From the NCBI RefSeq assembly GCF_029626155.1, contig NZ_JARUBL010000001.1:7220501-7284500 (forward strand): DNA of 64,000 nucleotides, written 5' to 3'. Under the pieces are notes generated by a model that saw only the letters and a program-made list of their open reading frames with translations, was not told the origin of the DNA and ran no database searches. The stretch's first letter is position 1. Each line of letters begins with the position of its first letter. The translations under genes and the position numbers were made by a program. This DNA comes from Solwaraspora sp. WMMD1047. Lineage in GTDB: Bacteria; Actinomycetota; Actinomycetes; Mycobacteriales; Micromonosporaceae. Of the stretch, positions 61,115 through 64,000 are shown piece by piece.

Positions 61115-62158
61115 ATGAGTGAGTCCGACCCTCGTGACGACTGGCCGGCGTCCGCGCTGCAGGCCGCCGACAAGGCGTTCGCGGCGCTGACCATCGACCC
61201 GGAGCCGTTGACCCTCGACTGTGCCGCGCTTGCCGCCGCCGACGTCGCCGCGTCCGGCACTGCCGGATCGGCAGGCGCCGGCACTACCGCGTCCGGCACC
61301 TTCGACAGTGGTGGGCCTGGCACTGCCGCGTCCGGTGTCGGCGGCACAACCGCCGACGGGTCCGGCGCGTCGGCGACTGCCGGCGTTGCTTCTGGTTTGC
61401 CGGCCGGCGAGGTGCCGTTGCCGGTACTGCGGGAATGGCTGATGGCGCATCCGAGCGCCTACGCCGCCCGTGACGCTGTGTGGCGGGAGCTGATCCGCCG
61501 TGCCCGGCAGGGCAGGCCCGAGTGGGTGATCGCCGCCGTCGGGATGGCGATGCCGGCACTGGTTGCCATGGCCGGCGCCCTCGCCGCCGGGTACGACGGC
61601 GACCCAGCCGACATCGACGCGGAGATCCTCACCGGGTTCCTGGAAGGGCTGCGCGGTGGCGTGGACCCGATCCGCGACGCCCCGCACGCCAGCCTGTGTT
61701 TCGCCGCCTGGCGCGCCGGCCGGGACCTGCGCCTGGCCCAGCAGGAGTACCTGCTCGTGGACGACATCGAGCAGGCCGCCGCCGCGTCCCGCCTGCCGCG
61801 CCACCCGTACGGACACGTCGACCTGCTGGTCTACCGCGCGCAGGCCCTCGGGCTCATCGACGCCGAGGACGTGGAGCCGTACATTGCGATCCGCCTCGGC
61901 CGACGCACCCCCGAGTTGGTCGCCGAGGCCCAGGGTATCGACCTGGACGTGCTGCGGATGCGCCTCAACCGGGCCGACACCCGCCTCGCGTGGGCGCTGG
62001 ACACCGGCGTGCTCACCGGCCCGTTCTCCCCGCAGGTGCGCGACGAACTGGCCAAGCGCCACGACATGCGCACCAGGACCCGGGCCGGCAAGGCCGCCGC
62101 GGCCCGCCGCGCCACCGGCCCCCGCCATCGTGCGAGCACCGCCGCCGCGGCGGCCTGA
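61115..62158 (+). CDS. Hypothetical protein of the conjugative module, with low-complexity linker (347 aa)
   Basis: The ATG at 61115 starts a helix (DWPASALQAADKAFAALTID). Residues about 45-95 are a Gly/Ala/Ser/Thr linker with internal repeats. The C-terminal two-thirds is helical (LREWLMAHPSAYAARDAVWR, WVIAAVGMAMPALVAMAGAL, EAQGIDLDVLRMRLNRADTR) and ends in a basic tail. The last part could be an HTH-like region. I do not know its function, but it lies between control repeats and the pilin gene, so a regulatory or accessory role in transfer fits. Confidence 0.65.
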   Translation: MSESDPRDDWPASALQAADKAFAALTIDPEPLTLDCAALAAADVAASGTAGSAGAGTTASGTFDSGGPGTAASGVGGTTADGSGASATAGVASGLPAGEVPLPVLREWLMAHPSAYAARDAVWRELIRRARQGRPEWVIAAVGMAMPALVAMAGALAAGYDGDPADIDAEILTGFLEGLRGGVDPIRDAPHASLCFAAWRAGRDLRLAQQEYLLVDDIEQAAAASRLPRHPYGHVDLLVYRAQALGLIDAEDVEPYIAIRLGRRTPELVAEAQGIDLDVLRMRLNRADTRLAWALDTGVLTGPFSPQVRDELAKRHDMRTRTRAGKAAAARRATGPRHRASTAAAAA

Positions 62159-62776
62159 CCGACCCGCATCCACTCCTCTCCCTCGGGCCCGGCGCGAACC
62201 ATCGCGCCGGGCCCAAGCCATGCCGCCAGGCGCGGCTTCACCACGCTGGCAGGCGACCGCCGCATAGGCGGGCGGGCCGCGCGCGAAGCCGCTGCTGGAC
62301 CCGGGATCTGCCAGGAGATTCGGCAACGGGTCTGACAGGCACGAGCCCGCGCCGGTGGTCACCCGCCCCGGGCGGGCGCCCATCGTCTCGATGTGTCGGT
62401 TCACCTGTCCTGTCAGATCCACGGGGTGCCCTGCCAGATCGCAGGGTGTTCGCCAGGTCTGACAACGCCCGGTTGGTGGGTGCAGCGGTTCCCGGCCGGC
62501 GACCCATCGACGGCCCGGTCCCGGGGACGCTGCCCGCCGTCGGGCTAGTTGGAGGCACGCGCGTCTCGTGTGCCCCGGGTGCCGCGCCCCTTTGATGCGC
62601 TGACACCACATCGAAACCGCCAACCCGTAGAGGGAGGACGAGCTCCTCCCGGGGATTTCCCACGCGGTTTGCCCGTTCACCTCCGGCCACGCCCGGCGGC
62701 GGTTCCCACCCCGTCTTCCGACATTCGCCCCAGCCCCACCCCTCACGGTGCGGCTCGGGGCGGGAGGTGAACCCCA
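62159..62776. promoter_or_regulatory. Control region upstream of the conjugation genes
   Basis: The 618-bp region has no supported gene. It holds TCTGACAG at 62331-62338, CTGTCAGATC at 62410-62419, the related CTGCCAGATC at 62431-62440, TCTGACA at 62458-62464, and a 15-mer (62593-62607) identical to 58948-58962. These are the same sites as upstream of the other two operons. Confidence 0.5.
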
Positions 62777-63184
62777 ATGTCCCGCACGCGACTTGCGCGC
62801 AGCCTGTCCATCCCGTTCCGCCGCGGCGTTGCGCGGCGTCCCACCCTGCGCCGGGCCGGCACCATCGCCGCGCAACTGGCCACCATCGCACTGCTGGTCT
62901 GCGTGCCCACCGCCGCGTTCGCGGACCCGGGCACGCCCGGCTATCTCGCGGCCTACTCGCTGCCAACCGTCATCGCCAACCTCCAGATGTGGATCATGGG
63001 GATTCTGGGTGCGGTGGCCACCCTGTTCCTGGTCATCGCGAGCGTCTATTGGGCCACCGCGGGCGGTGATCCCGCCCAGGTCGACAAGGCGAAGGAAGCC
63101 TTCAAGAACGCCCTGCGGGGTTACAGCCTGGCGGTGCTGGCCCCGGTGCTGCTGGAGATCGTCCAGGGCATCGTCGGGGGCTGA
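62777..63184 (+). CDS. TrbC/VirB2-like pilin or small T4SS membrane protein (135 aa)
   Basis: A basic N-terminus is followed by a signal-like helix (about 35-53, IAAQLATIALLVCVPTAAFA, with an Ala-x-Ala cleavage site). Further hydrophobic helices follow (IANLQMWIMGILGAVATLFL and YSLAVLAPVLLEIVQGI). This is the layout of VirB2/TrbC-type pilins and their actinobacterial relatives. GGGAGGTGA lies before the ATG. The VirB6-like gene starts 6 bp downstream. Its role is in the type IV secretion channel or pilus. Confidence 0.7.
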   Translation: MSRTRLARSLSIPFRRGVARRPTLRRAGTIAAQLATIALLVCVPTAAFADPGTPGYLAAYSLPTVIANLQMWIMGILGAVATLFLVIASVYWATAGGDPAQVDKAKEAFKNALRGYSLAVLAPVLLEIVQGIVGG

Positions 63185-63190
63185 CTGACC

Positions 63191-64000
63191 ATGGGATGGC
63201 TGTTCCCGGTCGCCGAGATCCTCGACCAGTTCATGCGGTGGGTCGCTGTGGCGATCCTCGCCTGCTTCGACGCGGTCCTCGGCTCGATCGCGAGATTTCT
63301 GTTGATCACACCGGACGTGACGGGCCTGCCGCAGGTGCAGGCCCTGACGGGCCGTGCCACCTGGATCGTGGACACGGTCTTTGTCCTCGCGTTCGTCACG
63401 GCCGGGATCCTGGTCATGGTCACCGGCGGTGACGAAACGTCCCGCTATACGGTCAAGGACCTCACGCCTCGTCTGGTCGTGGGGTTCATCAGTGCCCACT
63501 TCTCACCGCTGGTGTGCGGCCAGGCGATCGACGTGGCCAACGCTCTGACCGAGGCGCTGTCCGAACCCGGCCACAGCACAGACGGCGCGCTCACGGCGAT
63601 CAACACCCACGTGCACGCCGCCTCCGACAACGCGGGGCTGCCGGCGCTGCTGTTCGCCGTCATCGCGCTGCTCGTCACGGTGCTGCTCGCCATGACCGCG
63701 TTCAGCCTGATCGTGCGGTTCTCCACGCTGCTGGTGCTCACCGCCGTCGCGCCGCTGGCTCTGGCCTGCCACGCCCTGCCGCAGACCGACGGGCTCGCGC
63801 GGCTGTGGTGGCGCGGTTACGCCGGCTGCCTGGCCACACCGGTGCTGCAGGCGATCGTGCTGCAGGCCGGTCAGTGGATGCTGCTCGATCCGCGGCAGGT
63901 GCTGCCCGCGCTGGGGCTACCCGGCGACCCGGGACCGGTCCTCAACCTGTTCATCGTCATGGTGCTGCTCTGGTACACGGTCAAGATCCCCGGCCTGGTC
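63191..64000 (+). CDS. TrbL/VirB6-like conjugation membrane protein, partial
   Basis: A polytopic membrane protein running off the window. Helices include AEILDQFMRWVAVAILACFD, WIVDTVFVLAFVTAGILVMV, LLFAVIALLVTVLLAMTAFS and LSTLLVLTAVAPLALACHAL-like segments. The motif APLALACHALPQTDGLARLWWRG fits TrbL/VirB6 proteins, whose conserved loop precedes the last helices. It follows the pilin gene by 6 bp and would be part of the inner-membrane complex of a type IV secretion system. Confidence 0.75.
   Translation, partial: MGWLFPVAEILDQFMRWVAVAILACFDAVLGSIARFLLITPDVTGLPQVQALTGRATWIVDTVFVLAFVTAGILVMVTGGDETSRYTVKDLTPRLVVGFISAHFSPLVCGQAIDVANALTEALSEPGHSTDGALTAINTHVHAASDNAGLPALLFAVIALLVTVLLAMTAFSLIVRFSTLLVLTAVAPLALACHALPQTDGLARLWWRGYAGCLATPVLQAIVLQAGQWMLLDPRQVLPALGLPGDPGPVLNLFIVMVLLWYTVKIPGLV

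Overview
This is high-GC DNA from an actinobacterium, most likely a member of the Micromonosporaceae. That placement is an inference from gene families: HTH-DUF5753/DUF397 pairs, PF04672 methyltransferases, an FxLD lanthipeptide locus and DUF6308. Most genes sit in tight operons with 4-bp ATGA or GTGA overlaps. No rRNA, tRNA or CRISPR array was found.

Left part (1-31 kb). The far left is a minus-strand run of small regulatory and membrane genes ending in a frameshifted LuxR-type HTH gene cut by the window edge. An orphan Imm1 immunity gene follows, then a secreted protein with a PF04672 methyltransferase. At 6.1-11.2 kb lies a coupled minus-strand operon with a histidine-decarboxylase-like enzyme and an APC permease. 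Divergent from it, 11.3-23.8 kb holds an FxLD-type lanthipeptide locus: two XRE/TPR regulators, a folate cyclo-ligase-like protein, an APH-like kinase, a 44-aa precursor, LanB, LanC, and a SpaB_C-domain protein fused to a PCMT-like methyltransferase. After sparse sequence come a divergent HTH-DUF5753/DUF397 pair, a DddA-like deaminase toxin with its Imm1 protein, and a frameshifted IS110 copy.

Right part (32.6-64 kb). This looks like one end of an integrative and conjugative element. It has a tyrosine integrase and excisionase at 32.6-34.5 kb. A minus-strand DNA-modification operon follows (58.9 to 35.1 kb), then a PIN-domain gene, repeat-rich control regions, and the start of a type IV secretion module (pilin and VirB6-like) running off the right edge.

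The modification operon appears to have been broken twice by mobile elements. A 5.3-kb Tn554-like element (TnpA/B/C plus a DinB-family cargo gene, 35319-40664) splits a 7-deazaguanine (DpdA/TGT-like) gene that overlaps a VUT/YhhQ-type transporter gene. An 11.2-kb element (about 42091-53332) splits an XF1762-family gene; its two halves lie on the same strand 11 kb apart and join in frame. This larger element carries its own recombinase trio, an SpoU methyltransferase, a DUF6308 protein, and a two-gene NLR-like pair. That pair is a small membrane protein and a 1136-aa P-loop/TPR protein sharing a short AGRD motif that resembles bacterial amyloid signalling sequences. The TPR array has 11 near-identical 138-bp units. 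This pair is the strongest candidate for an undescribed immune system here.

Several control motifs recur. TGTCAG heptamers, two pairs of them spaced exactly 11 bp, occur in all the large intergenic regions of the conjugative module. Other heptamers with the same 11-bp spacing lie upstream of the lanthipeptide regulator and precursor.
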